Assembly: GCF_020005165.1 (NCBI RefSeq)
Contig: NZ_JAHCLT010000001.1
Coordinates: forward strand, 1,116,001 to 1,180,000
Length of the DNA: 64,000 nt
From: Kangiella taiwanensis
GTDB lineage: Bacteria; Pseudomonadota; Gammaproteobacteria; Enterobacterales; Kangiellaceae
Direction: 5' to 3'
Shown: in pieces, positions 1-8,352 of the stretch
Position numbering within the stretch: the first letter of the stretch is position 1
Layout of the letters: each line of letters starts with the position of its first letter
Notes under the pieces: model-generated
Databases searched by the model: none
Told to the model about the DNA's origin: nothing
Seen by the model: the letters and a program-made list of their open reading frames with translations, nothing else
Translations under genes and position numbers: made by a program

Positions 1-14
1 TAAAGATATGTAAA

Positions 15-29
15 TAATAATGATTCGCA
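15..29 (-). promoter_or_regulatory. Fur-like 7-1-7 box at window edge
   Basis: Read on the minus strand this is TGCGAATCATTATTA, which matches 11 of 14 defined positions of the 7-1-7 Fur consensus TGATAATnATTATCA. It lies about 110 bases before the DUF2157 gene, but it may instead serve a gene to the left of the window that is read leftwards. Confidence 0.35.
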
Positions 30-136
30 TTACCGTTATTTTTAAATGAGTGGTCAACACCATGATTTTCTTGCAAAAACAAGGATATAGAATATAAAAG
101 ACGGTATGCTATAGTTTATGAAACTCAGGAGGTTGA

Positions 137-1480
137 ATGACTCAGCACAATCAGAACAAGAAAATAGTCACTACTGAACAGTTACAGTGGTTAAAACGTG
201 AATCAAACCTCTGGCAAGAGCAGGGATTAGTTTCTAATGAAGCCAAGAACTCGATTCTTGATCTTTATCGTAGCCAAGAGGATGGCGACGAACGGCGGTC
301 AGCACTAAGCAATATCCTTTTAGTTTCACTCGGTGCTTTATTGATAGGCGGCGGTATTATTCTGTTATTGGCGCATAATTGGGAAAACTTCGGAAAAGGG
401 CTGCGAACTTTCTTGTCATTTTTGCCGTTAGTTTTGGCACAAGCTTTGTGTTGGTACGGTGTGCAGTATCAACCTCAGTCACGGCCTTTAAGAGAATCAG
501 GTGCCGTACTATTATTTTTTGCTGTAGCCGCGAGCATCGCTTTAATTAGCCAAACCTATCATATTTACGGTGATCTTGAACGGTTCCTGGTTGTTTGGTT
601 ATTGCTGACTTTGCCTATTGTTTACTTAATGCGATCTGCCACGACGTTGATGCTGATCAGTGCTATTATCCTGTGGCTATGTTGCTTGGAGCGAGAGCCT
701 TACTGGTTACTCTATATCGCGTTAGCTCCTTACCTTTACAAGCTCCACCGGCAGAATAGCCGATTATTATTGCATTGGTCGTTATGGATTGGCCTAATCG
801 GGCTCACCATTTCTGTGGTTTACGGTAGTAGCTACTACGCTTCGCCACTTGATCACTGGGGAATTTACATCGCGCTAGCGCTTGGCTGTGCATTTTATGC
901 GCTGGGCTATTGGTGGTTTGGTTTTGATAACACCAAGTTCTGGACAAATGCCCCAACGAGCCTCGGAATACTCATCATCGGATTGATCAGTTTAATGTTC
1001 ACTTGGTATGGCAGAACCTTGCCATCTGACTTATGGCAGGTTGAATCACCGATGACGTTGAATGAATATGCTATTTTAACGATCTTTACGGTCTCTATTG
1101 TGTTTACGGCATTATTTATCACACGGAATTGGAAGGTATTGTCTGTATCAAACTGGGTGGCATTGTCGAGCTTTGCTTTTGTGCTACTAGGGATAACGGG
1201 CTTCTTTATCCATCAAAATCAGAATGTCTTCGTCATCGCTTCGAATCTCTATATTTTGACGGGCTCTGTGCTTTTGATGTTCCAAGGAATTAACAGAAAC
1301 CGCTTGCTACTACTAAATGGTGGTTTAATTTGGTTCAGTCTATTGGTGCTATTTAGGTTCTTCGATAGTGACATACCTTTTGTATACAAAGGCGTGATTT
1401 TTATTGTGATTGGCAGTGCTTTTATTGCCACCAATATCTGGTTTAAAAAGAAGCAACATGTAAAGGGGAGCCAATCATGA
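137..1480 (+). CDS. DUF2157 domain multi-pass membrane protein
   Basis: Inner-membrane protein of 447 residues. A soluble N-terminal segment of about 65 residues (the DUF2157 region, containing WLKRESNLWQEQGLVS) is followed by about 12 hydrophobic helices up to the basic C-terminus. The start is supported by an AGGAGGT ribosome site eight bases upstream. It overlaps the next gene by four bases (ATGA). This pairing with a GDYXXLXY protein is a known conserved arrangement of unknown function. No catalytic motif is visible, so no role is assigned. Confidence 0.8.
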   Translation: MTQHNQNKKIVTTEQLQWLKRESNLWQEQGLVSNEAKNSILDLYRSQEDGDERRSALSNILLVSLGALLIGGGIILLLAHNWENFGKGLRTFLSFLPLVLAQALCWYGVQYQPQSRPLRESGAVLLFFAVAASIALISQTYHIYGDLERFLVVWLLLTLPIVYLMRSATTLMLISAIILWLCCLEREPYWLLYIALAPYLYKLHRQNSRLLLHWSLWIGLIGLTISVVYGSSYYASPLDHWGIYIALALGCAFYALGYWWFGFDNTKFWTNAPTSLGILIIGLISLMFTWYGRTLPSDLWQVESPMTLNEYAILTIFTVSIVFTALFITRNWKVLSVSNWVALSSFAFVLLGITGFFIHQNQNVFVIASNLYILTGSVLLMFQGINRNRLLLLNGGLIWFSLLVLFRFFDSDIPFVYKGVIFIVIGSAFIATNIWFKKKQHVKGSQS

Positions 1481-2031
1481 AATATTCAAAAATATGGATA
1501 GTTGCTTTGTTCGTGGTGCAACTGGCTGTTCCTGGTTATATGATTTTTGAACAACAACAGATATTAAGTCACGGCGAGGTTTATAAGTTTAAAACCCAGC
1601 CGATTGACCCATATGATCCATTTCGGGGACGCTATGTCACACTAACCTATAATATTAATGCGAACCCAATTCCTACTGAGCAAACATTCCAACGCGGCGA
1701 CTGGGCATATGCATTGCTGTCGGTAGATAGTGAAGGCTATGCTATGTTCACGAAATTAGTTGCTGATGAACCAAACGCAGGGCAAGACTACATTACAGTT
1801 GAAGTTAGTTGGGGAGGTCAAGATAGAGGGCACTATGTCGACGTTCCTTTTAACCGATACTATGCTTCTGAGGAAACTGCACCGAATATTGAGCGAGCGG
1901 TGTGGCGGCGTGAAACCGTTGATGACGTGTACGTTGAAGTCAGCGTTTTAGATGGTAAGGCCACGCTAAAAGAGCTCTATGTTGACGGATTACCCATAAA
2001 AGAGTATCTGGAGACTCAAACAAAACAATAA
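1477..2031 (+). CDS. GDYXXLXY family protein
   Basis: Protein of 184 residues with one N-terminal membrane helix (residues 5-23) and a periplasmic beta-rich domain. The family's signature region reads DPFRGRYVTLTYNI at about residues 46-60, with R-G-R in place of the usual R-G-D/R. Members typically follow DUF2157 or DUF4401 membrane proteins, as here, with a four-base overlap implying coupled translation. Function is unknown. An envelope complex with the preceding gene product is inferred from linkage only. Confidence 0.8.
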   Translation: MKYSKIWIVALFVVQLAVPGYMIFEQQQILSHGEVYKFKTQPIDPYDPFRGRYVTLTYNINANPIPTEQTFQRGDWAYALLSVDSEGYAMFTKLVADEPNAGQDYITVEVSWGGQDRGHYVDVPFNRYYASEETAPNIERAVWRRETVDDVYVEVSVLDGKATLKELYVDGLPIKEYLETQTKQ

Positions 2032-2342
2032 ACGGCTACTCTGAAATATTTCGTTACAGTTATAAAAATGTGATCCAGTTCATGTAACTTGAAATTATAA
2101 GTCTATTTCGATAGCCTTAAGTTGTATGCAAAATACAACTATAACTATACAGAGTGGAAAAATTGCAAGCGTAAGGACACAACCCATCATATTTGCCTCA
2201 CATCATGTGAGGGGGATTTCTTTAATCATCCACTATTGTTCAATCATCTCTTCACAACTTAAGCCGCCAGACAAAATAGCCATATCTCATCTCTTGACGT
2301 GGTTTAAGTTTTATCACTTAAACTTTCCGAGGAGTTAGTACG
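2032..2342. other. Intergenic region with three perfect palindromes
   Basis: No convincing gene. It contains GTTGTAT-n5-ATACAAC (2121-2139), CCTCACAT-n1-ATGTGAGG (2196-2212) and GTTTAAGT-n6-ACTTAAAC (2302-2323). None is followed by a T-tract, so terminators are unlikely and operator sites are more plausible. The last one ends six bases before the ribosome site of the following gene. Confidence 0.6.
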
Positions 2343-2651
2343 ATGAAGGCATTAGCGCTGTGTATTATCTTATACGTTTTATCCGCTCCAAGCTTTAGTG
2401 GTAGTGCTAATGTTAAAGTTACTATTAAAATACCGAATGCTGAACAATCAACTCAAGCCGTCAGACTTTACAATTACCAACTTAACCGTTATCAAATTAT
2501 TAGGAATCCTTTTGAGCTCACTCGCGAACAGTGTTTAAACTACCTTCCAAGTGATAATCAAGCCGTCGTAAAGATTCTTGATTTACACATTTCAAAAGGA
2601 AGAAAGCCATACAAAGCATTAGTTTTTACTCATCTTGCACTGAGAGCTTAG
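2343..2651 (+). CDS. Small secreted protein of unknown function
   Basis: Protein of 102 residues with a typical Sec signal peptide (hydrophobic residues 3-20, likely cleavage after SGSA), so it should be periplasmic or secreted. The start is supported by GAGGAG at 2329-2334. The mature part is about 80 residues, basic near the C-terminus, with one cysteine and no motif I recognise. It is flanked by palindromes on the 5' side and stands alone on this strand. Confidence 0.6.
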   Translation: MKALALCIILYVLSAPSFSGSANVKVTIKIPNAEQSTQAVRLYNYQLNRYQIIRNPFELTREQCLNYLPSDNQAVVKILDLHISKGRKPYKALVFTHLALRA

Positions 2652-2690
2652 GACTATCACTCTACAATAGCCCTAAATTCTTATATTCCA

Positions 2691-4151
2691 CTAACGTAAC
2701 TCTTCAAGTTCAGACATCGTCTCTAGTTGCACCATCCATTCTTCTATCGTTACTTTTGTGTCTAATGTCTGCGAAAGGGATAAAGATTTATCGTTGGTCG
2801 ATAAAAACGTCATGCCTGCAATAAAGTTCTGACGGAGTTGCTCTTGGGTTTGTGGTTGGGTAGCGGAGAGCTGCTCCAATACGAAGGCATCAATTAAAGC
2901 CACTGCTCTTTTCTTCAGTAATGCAGCTTTTTCATGGGCAATATTAATTCTAGATTGCGCAAATACGGCTTCGTTTGCTGCGTACAATGCTTTTGACGTA
3001 AATGAAGGCGATTGTGCAATAAACTGAATCATACGGGGCTGCATTTCGCTAGGGATGGAGGTTAGGTATTGCCATGTGTCATTGTCAGTTTGACTTAAAT
3101 AGTGTTGAGGGTTTTTAAGCATCACTTGAGCGAGTGGTCTGTAGAGTAGTTCGCCGTTAGAGCTATTGGTCAATATAACTAAGCCTTCGCCTGTGCTCGG
3201 CGAGACAATTGTTAAAGCGCGCACGCCGGGCTCTCTCCCGTCATGAACCAAGTAGGTTGTGGAAGGTGTTGTCACGAGTCGCCAGCCTAAGCTGAAGTAT
3301 TCTATAGGATTGCCATGCTGTGCTTGAGCCGTTTGTAACTGCTGTAGTAAGTCATCAGAAAGTCCTGCACCTTGAGAAACCCACCGAATGAATGCTGCAT
3401 AATCCTTGATACTTGAAAGCGTGCAGCATGCGGCTGAATAGCTTTCACGATAAAAGCCTTGTTGCTGGATAGTTTCTCCTGCTTCGTCAAACCTCTCTAC
3501 GATAGTGTGGCCTAAGTTGTCTTTCCACCCAAAGTAAGTGTTATTCATCCCTGATGGTTTGACGACATAGTGTTGCATCAGTTGTGGCATGCTTGTATCA
3601 AGTTTGAGTTCTATGGCTTTTTTTAAGTATTCGAAACCTTCACCTGAATATTCATGTCGTTGACCAGGCGAAAACATAAAAGATAAAGGTTTATCGCCAC
3701 GCCAATTGGTGAACCCTGTTTGATGACTCAGCGCTAAACGAGGCGTTAGTTTTTCATGACGGTGATCTCCCTTTATATCGGGATCAACCCAGTGCTGAGA
3801 CAGCGATTCGTCCAAGTTAAGTCTACCGTGTTCAACTAGTTGTAAACTCATCATACTAAACATGGGCTTTGTGAGTGACGCGATATTAAATAGCGTGTCT
3901 TCGGTGACTGTTTGATTAGCAGTAGCTTGCCCCTGTGTGTAAATCCACTGGATTTCAGAGTCATGAATATAAGCAATGGCCACGCCTGGAATAGACGCTG
4001 CTTCTGACCAGTCCGATACAGCGCTGACTACCGAGAGAGGCGCGGTTTGTGTATTGGTGTCACTGTTTTCTTTATCTTGGTTTGCACAAGCTGTTAAGGC
4101 AAAGAAACATAAAGTACAGGCGAGTGTTGTCCTATGTTGCAATTTGAACAT
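2691..4151 (-). CDS. Serine hydrolase lipoprotein, beta-lactamase/class C fold
   Basis: Protein of 486 residues. The lipobox LTAC puts the lipidated cysteine at residue 22, so it is membrane-anchored outside the cytoplasm. The penicillin-binding/class C fold is shown by SLTK (S92, K95), Y168-S-G as the second motif, and HDG (in LVHDGREPG) in place of KTG. HDG/HTG-type third motifs are usual in esterase or D-aminopeptidase members rather than true beta-lactamases. About 130 residues follow the catalytic domain and may be a lid or a separate domain. Ribosome site AAGGA precedes the ATG. The substrate cannot be told from sequence. Confidence 0.8.
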   Translation of the reverse strand: MFKLQHRTTLACTLCFFALTACANQDKENSDTNTQTAPLSVVSAVSDWSEAASIPGVAIAYIHDSEIQWIYTQGQATANQTVTEDTLFNIASLTKPMFSMMSLQLVEHGRLNLDESLSQHWVDPDIKGDHRHEKLTPRLALSHQTGFTNWRGDKPLSFMFSPGQRHEYSGEGFEYLKKAIELKLDTSMPQLMQHYVVKPSGMNNTYFGWKDNLGHTIVERFDEAGETIQQQGFYRESYSAACCTLSSIKDYAAFIRWVSQGAGLSDDLLQQLQTAQAQHGNPIEYFSLGWRLVTTPSTTYLVHDGREPGVRALTIVSPSTGEGLVILTNSSNGELLYRPLAQVMLKNPQHYLSQTDNDTWQYLTSIPSEMQPRMIQFIAQSPSFTSKALYAANEAVFAQSRINIAHEKAALLKKRAVALIDAFVLEQLSATQPQTQEQLRQNFIAGMTFLSTNDKSLSLSQTLDTKVTIEEWMVQLETMSELEELR

Positions 4152-4180
4152 ATCAATTTCCTTGAGGTATAAGTTAAGTG

Positions 4181-4513
4181 TTAGTGTTTTGGCTTAGTTA
4201 AGAGATAAGCAATCAGTAACGATAAGCCACAGGCAATAAATATAATGCCGTAAGCTGTTGGGTCACTGGCATCTAGCTCCAATAGACCGACAATGGTAGT
4301 GGCGATTCCGATAGATAATATTGAAGCAGCCCAGCTAATCAGAGACCTTGAGCGTTGTTCCGACTGTGTGTCTAGCAGCTTTTCAACGATGTCTTTTTCT
4401 GTTTGCGTTTCTGCAAGGCGTTTCCTGAGGCTGGTATCGTTAATGATACGAATGACCAGCACAATGCATATTGCTAATATGATGGGTATAAGTATGGCAA
4501 TAATGTCGAACAT
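4181..4513 (-). CDS. Small membrane protein with central coiled coil
   Basis: Protein of 110 residues. An N-terminal helix (residues 3-24) is followed by a charged, probably coiled segment (about 28-55, rich in E, K, Q and R) and two further membrane helices (about 58-78 and 88-105). Start supported by GAGG seven bases upstream. It lies just upstream of the serine hydrolase gene with a 29-base gap on the same strand, so the two are probably co-transcribed. No family recognised. Confidence 0.6.
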   Translation of the reverse strand: MFDIIAILIPIILAICIVLVIRIINDTSLRKRLAETQTEKDIVEKLLDTQSEQRSRSLISWAASILSIGIATTIVGLLELDASDPTAYGIIFIACGLSLLIAYLLTKPKH

Positions 4514-4636
4514 AAACGCCTCAATGAAAAGGATTTGAATGAATGTCTAATACAATAGATGCGTACTGTTGTGGTTCGGTTGCATTTTTTTCGATAAAAG
4601 TGCAACCAGCTCATCATTATAGGTATCTATCATAGT

Positions 4637-5185
4637 ATGAATGACTTAGCTCTTGTGAAAAGAGTGTTGAGTAACGAGCCGGGGAGCTTTGATGAACTTG
4701 TGCGATCTCATCAACGACTTGTCTGGCAAGTTATTTCAAGACTGGTTCAAAATCAGGATGATACACTTGAGCTAAGTCAGGAGGTTTTTTTGCAAGTGTA
4801 CTATAAGCTTGAGCAGTTCAAAGGAGACAGTTCACTTGCGACGTGGATTGGTCGAATCGCGTATAACTTTGGCTTAAGGTTTTTACAAAAGCAGGAAAGA
4901 GCACCTGCAGTTGATGAAAAGCACCCTGTAGAGCAAGAAGGCGATACTAAAAGCGGTCAACTGGATGATTTGCAGCAGCAAGCTATAAAAGACGCGCTAA
5001 GCAAAGCTATGAAACAACTTCCTCCTGAACAAAGAACCATTATTGGTTTGTATCACTTTAATGACATGACGACTGTAGAGATTTCAGAAATCTGCAATAT
5101 GCCGCAAGGGACGGTTAAAAGTCACTTGTCTAGAGCTCGTGAACGGCTCAAAACCTTACTGGAAAGTAGGAGAAGTATTTTATGA
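4637..5185 (+). CDS. ECF RNA polymerase sigma factor
   Basis: Protein of 182 residues with the two-domain ECF layout. Region 2 includes LSQEVFLQVYYKLEQF and TWIGRIAYNFGLRFLQ, and region 4 (about residues 120-175) has the helix-turn-helix MTTVEISEICNMPQGTVKSH. It directs RNA polymerase to a small regulon. The next gene overlaps by four bases and is the likely cognate anti-sigma factor. A GCAACC element at 4602-4607 resembles an ECF -35 box and could mean autoregulation, but the spacing to the start codon is tight. Confidence 0.9.
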   Translation: MNDLALVKRVLSNEPGSFDELVRSHQRLVWQVISRLVQNQDDTLELSQEVFLQVYYKLEQFKGDSSLATWIGRIAYNFGLRFLQKQERAPAVDEKHPVEQEGDTKSGQLDDLQQQAIKDALSKAMKQLPPEQRTIIGLYHFNDMTTVEISEICNMPQGTVKSHLSRARERLKTLLESRRSIL

Positions 5186-5601
5186 AAAATGATCTTGATA
5201 AAGAGCTATGGCGGGCTCAAGAGGCAGCTTTTGATGATTATAAAAGTGATCAGGGAATGCAAAAATCACAGGATGAAGATACGCAGAGCTATTATCAACT
5301 GTATCAGTTATTGGATAATGTTGCTGCCGATAAGTTGCAACCTAATGAACGGCTTGTCAGTGTGGTTTCTCACAAAGTTAAGACGTTGCAGCGTTATAAA
5401 AAAGTAAAAGCGTTGTCTGCTTGGGTGGCGATTGCAGCACTCAGTGTGGCAGCGGTAATGACGTTCTTGGTTGTGGTAAAAAAATCTGCACTTTTCGTCG
5501 GTGTCATTAATGCTGCTCCTTGGGTTTTAGTTGTCGTAACGCTAGCCGTCACTGCGGTAACGGCTATTGCATTTAATAAAATACTTACACGACGTCATTA
5601 A
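5182..5601 (+). CDS. Probable membrane anti-sigma factor
   Basis: Protein of 139 residues overlapping the sigma gene by ATGA. The cytoplasmic N-terminal 75 residues are acidic and helical, followed by two membrane helices (about 82-102 and 110-130). This size, topology and coupling are typical of anti-sigma partners of ECF factors. No zinc-binding HxxxCxxC motif is present, so it is not a ZAS-type anti-sigma. The role is inferred mainly from context. It ends only four bases from the convergent peptidase gene. Confidence 0.6.
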   Translation: MKNDLDKELWRAQEAAFDDYKSDQGMQKSQDEDTQSYYQLYQLLDNVAADKLQPNERLVSVVSHKVKTLQRYKKVKALSAWVAIAALSVAAVMTFLVVVKKSALFVGVINAAPWVLVVVTLAVTAVTAIAFNKILTRRH

Positions 5602-5605
5602 ATCC

Positions 5606-6826
5606 TTACACAGGAAGATTGAAAGGGTTCTCAATGCTTTCGCTAGGTTGCGTGAACCACTTAGGACCCTGACTTGTCATATAGAAGTGATCTTCTAATC
5701 GAATACCAAATTCATTTGGAATCACCAGCATGGGTTCATTACTAAAGCACATTCCGATGTCTAATGGTGTCTTATCGCCACCGACAAGATAAGGCCATTC
5801 ATGAATGTCGAGACCTATGCCATGCCCAGTTCGATGAGGTAAGCCCGGTAGTTGGTACTCAGGACCATAGCCTTGCTCTACCAAATAGGAGCGTGCAGCT
5901 TGGTCGACCTTTTCGCATGGTGTGCCTAGTTGAGCCTCTTTGAAAGCAGCTAATTGTGCATTTTTTTCGTGCTGCCATACTTGTTGTTGTTTTTCTGTAC
6001 TCTCACCATACACATAAGTGCGCGTGATATCCGAAAGGTAGCCGTGAGCTTTACAACCGGTATCAATCAGCACCATATCCCCAGGCTTTAGGTATTGTTC
6101 ATGCTTCACGCCGTGAGGATAAGACGTTGCTTCACCAAATAAAACAATACAGAAGTAGCTGCCACTGGCGCCGACTTTTCGATGTGCCTGCTCAATAAAC
6201 TCAACCACTTCAGCGGTGCTGATACCTTCCCGTAAAATGCTGGCGGCGGCTTTATGAACTTCTAACGTCATGTCCATCGCTCGCTGGATAAGCGCGGTCT
6301 CCGCTTCTGACTTTTGCATTCTACAGCCAGCCGTAATCGCTTTAGCGCTGAAAAAGTTAATGTGTGGTGCCGCTTGCTTGAAGCCGTCCGCGATAAAAAA
6401 TGCCGTACTTTCATCAATGCCAATGGTCGCGTTATAGCCATAGCCCAACTTGTTAAGTACCTGTGCTGTCAGTTTGTAAGGGCACTCATGTTCCAGCCAA
6501 GTGTGCATCGGTCCCTCAAGCATCATGTAACCGTTTAAGCTCCCGACCTCAAAGTCTGGTGCTATGTACTGAATCTTGCCGGTTGCAGGCAAAATAGCAC
6601 CGACAAGGCGTTCACTCGGGTACCAGCGCAAGCCCGTGAAATAGGTTAAGTTGGTCCCTGCGTTCAAATAGATGGCATCAATATTGTGACGACGCATTAA
6701 TGATTGTGCTTTATCGATTCTTTGCTGATGCTCTGCAGCACTGATTGGCTCAATGTCTTGCATCATGTTACTAAGCGCTGATAGCGCTTTTTGAGGTGTT
6801 TTTCCACCGATGCCACGGGTTGTCAT
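5606..6826 (-). CDS. M24 family metallopeptidase (Xaa-Pro dipeptidase/aminopeptidase type)
   Basis: Protein of 406 residues with an N-terminal creatinase-like domain (to about 160) and a C-terminal pita-bread domain. All five metal ligands of the family are present: D255, D266, H335, E364 and E378. It should cleave Xaa-Pro bonds in short peptides in the cytoplasm, since no signal peptide is seen. It is a single-gene unit facing the sigma operon. Confidence 0.85.
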   Translation of the reverse strand: MTTRGIGGKTPQKALSALSNMMQDIEPISAAEHQQRIDKAQSLMRRHNIDAIYLNAGTNLTYFTGLRWYPSERLVGAILPATGKIQYIAPDFEVGSLNGYMMLEGPMHTWLEHECPYKLTAQVLNKLGYGYNATIGIDESTAFFIADGFKQAAPHINFFSAKAITAGCRMQKSEAETALIQRAMDMTLEVHKAAASILREGISTAEVVEFIEQAHRKVGASGSYFCIVLFGEATSYPHGVKHEQYLKPGDMVLIDTGCKAHGYLSDITRTYVYGESTEKQQQVWQHEKNAQLAAFKEAQLGTPCEKVDQAARSYLVEQGYGPEYQLPGLPHRTGHGIGLDIHEWPYLVGGDKTPLDIGMCFSNEPMLVIPNEFGIRLEDHFYMTSQGPKWFTQPSESIENPFNLPV

Positions 6827-6920
6827 AAAAAGTCCAAGTTAAAAGTTGTAACGTTGGGGTCTATTGTATGCAATTCAGTATCTGGTTCAATAAACATAAT
6901 CCCTACAAACAAAAGCCCCA

Positions 6921-6953
6921 CAAAAAAAGCCTGACAATTTCTTGTCAGGCTTT
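6921..6953 (-). terminator. Terminator of nrdAB
   Basis: A 12-bp perfect stem (6926-6937 with 6942-6953) and a four-base loop. On the minus strand it is followed by a run of T (the A-run 6922-6928), placed about 60 bases after the nrdB stop codon. Confidence 0.85.
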
Positions 6954-7010
6954 CGGATGAGAAGCTGCTAGAGCTTCTCCGTTCCCCCAAAGATTTTCTT
7001 GGTGATTATA

Positions 7011-8273
7011 TTAATCCCAAGAAAGGGCGCCACCAGTTTGATACTCGATAACGCGTGTTTCGAAGAAGTTTTTCTCTTTCTTCAAGTCCATGATTTCGCT
7101 CATCCATGGGAATGGGTTTGAGACGTTTTTGAACTGTGCAGGAAGGCCAAGCTGAGCTAGACGACGGTTACAGATGAACTGTAAGTACTCTTCCATCATG
7201 TTGGCGTTCATGCCTAATACGCCGCGTGGCATAGTGTCACGTGCGTATTCGATTTCAAGCTGTGTACCTTCAAGAATCATTTGGATCACTTCTTGTTGGA
7301 ACTCTTCAGTCCACAAGTGTGGGTTTTCCAGTTTGATTTGGTTAATCACGTCAACACCGAAGTTCAGGTGCATAGACTCGTCACGCAGAATGTATTGGAA
7401 TTGCTCAGCAACACCAGTCATCTTGTTACGACGACCCATTGATAGGATTTGCGTAAAGCCACAGTAGAAGAAGACACCTTCAGTGACGCAGTAGAAACCG
7501 ATGAGGTTGCGTAGCAATTCTTGATCCGATTCTGGCGTACCTGTGGTGAACGCTGGGTTTGAAATACCTTGAGTGTGCTTAATACTCCAAGCGGCTTTTT
7601 TAGCGATGCTTGGAACTTCGCGGTACATGTTGAAGACTTCCGCTTCGTCCATGCCTAAAGACTCGATACAGTACTGATATGCGTGCGTGTGAATTGCTTC
7701 TTCAAACGCTTGGCGCAAGATGTACTGGCGACACTCTGGGTTGGTAATCAAGCGGTAAATCGCAAGAACGAGGTTGTTAGCAACAAGCGAGTCGGCGGTT
7801 GAGAAGTAACCCAGAGAGCGCATGACGATACGACGCTCATCTTCAGTGAGACCGTTAGGATCTTTCCACGTGGCAACGTCTTTAGTCATGTTGACTTCTT
7901 GTGGCATCCAGTGGTTTGAGCAACCGTCTAAATACTTTTGCCATGCCCAGTCGTACTTGAACGGAACCAACTGGTTTAAGTCGGCACGACAGTTGATCAT
8001 CTTTTTGTCATCAACTTCAATACGCTCAGCACCCATCTCTAATTCTTCTAAACCTGGGGCGACGTCAAGCTTGTCTAGCGATGCTTGAGCTTTGGCAACG
8101 TTATCCAGAGCTTCAGGCTCAACATACTCTTCGGTTGTTGGAGCTGCTGGTTTCGCTGCTTCCGTAGCTTGTGGCGTTGGCTCTGGCTTTACCGCTGGCT
8201 CAGCTTTAGGCTGTTGTGGCGGTTGTTTTTGTTCCGCTTTTTCTTCTTTTTCGTAGTCGTCCCAGTTGAACAT
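7011..8273 (-). CDS. nrdB: Ribonucleoside-diphosphate reductase, beta subunit
   Basis: Small subunit of class I ribonucleotide reductase, which houses the diiron/tyrosyl-radical cofactor for dNTP synthesis. It has 420 residues. Ferritin-like helices carry the metal-site stretch [18 protein letters not shown], whose first tyrosine lies where the radical tyrosine is expected, and [10 protein letters not shown] for the second metal half-site. Residues about 10-60 are a Pro/Ala/Glu-rich linker, longer than in E. coli NrdB and similar in style to the Pseudomonas protein. Start supported by GAGG seven bases upstream. It follows nrdA with a 79-base gap. Confidence 0.95.
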   Translation of the reverse strand: MFNWDDYEKEEKAEQKQPPQQPKAEPAVKPEPTPQATEAAKPAAPTTEEYVEPEALDNVAKAQASLDKLDVAPGLEELEMGAERIEVDDKKMINCRADLNQLVPFKYDWAWQKYLDGCSNHWMPQEVNMTKDVATWKDPNGLTEDERRIVMRSLGYFSTADSLVANNLVLAIYRLITNPECRQYILRQAFEEAIHTHAYQYCIESLGMDEAEVFNMYREVPSIAKKAAWSIKHTQGISNPAFTTGTPESDQELLRNLIGFYCVTEGVFFYCGFTQILSMGRRNKMTGVAEQFQYILRDESMHLNFGVDVINQIKLENPHLWTEEFQQEVIQMILEGTQLEIEYARDTMPRGVLGMNANMMEEYLQFICNRRLAQLGLPAQFKNVSNPFPWMSEIMDLKKEKNFFETRVIEYQTGGALSWD

Positions 8274-8352
8274 ATTTCTACCTCATTAATTTCGCTGTGT
8301 TACACATTCGTTCTCAATGTCTAAAAGGGGAGCCGTGGCTCCCCGAATAGTA

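Noticed and set aside
2126-2338. A 70-codon open frame on the plus strand
   Set aside because: It covers the palindromes, has no ribosome site and no protein-like composition.
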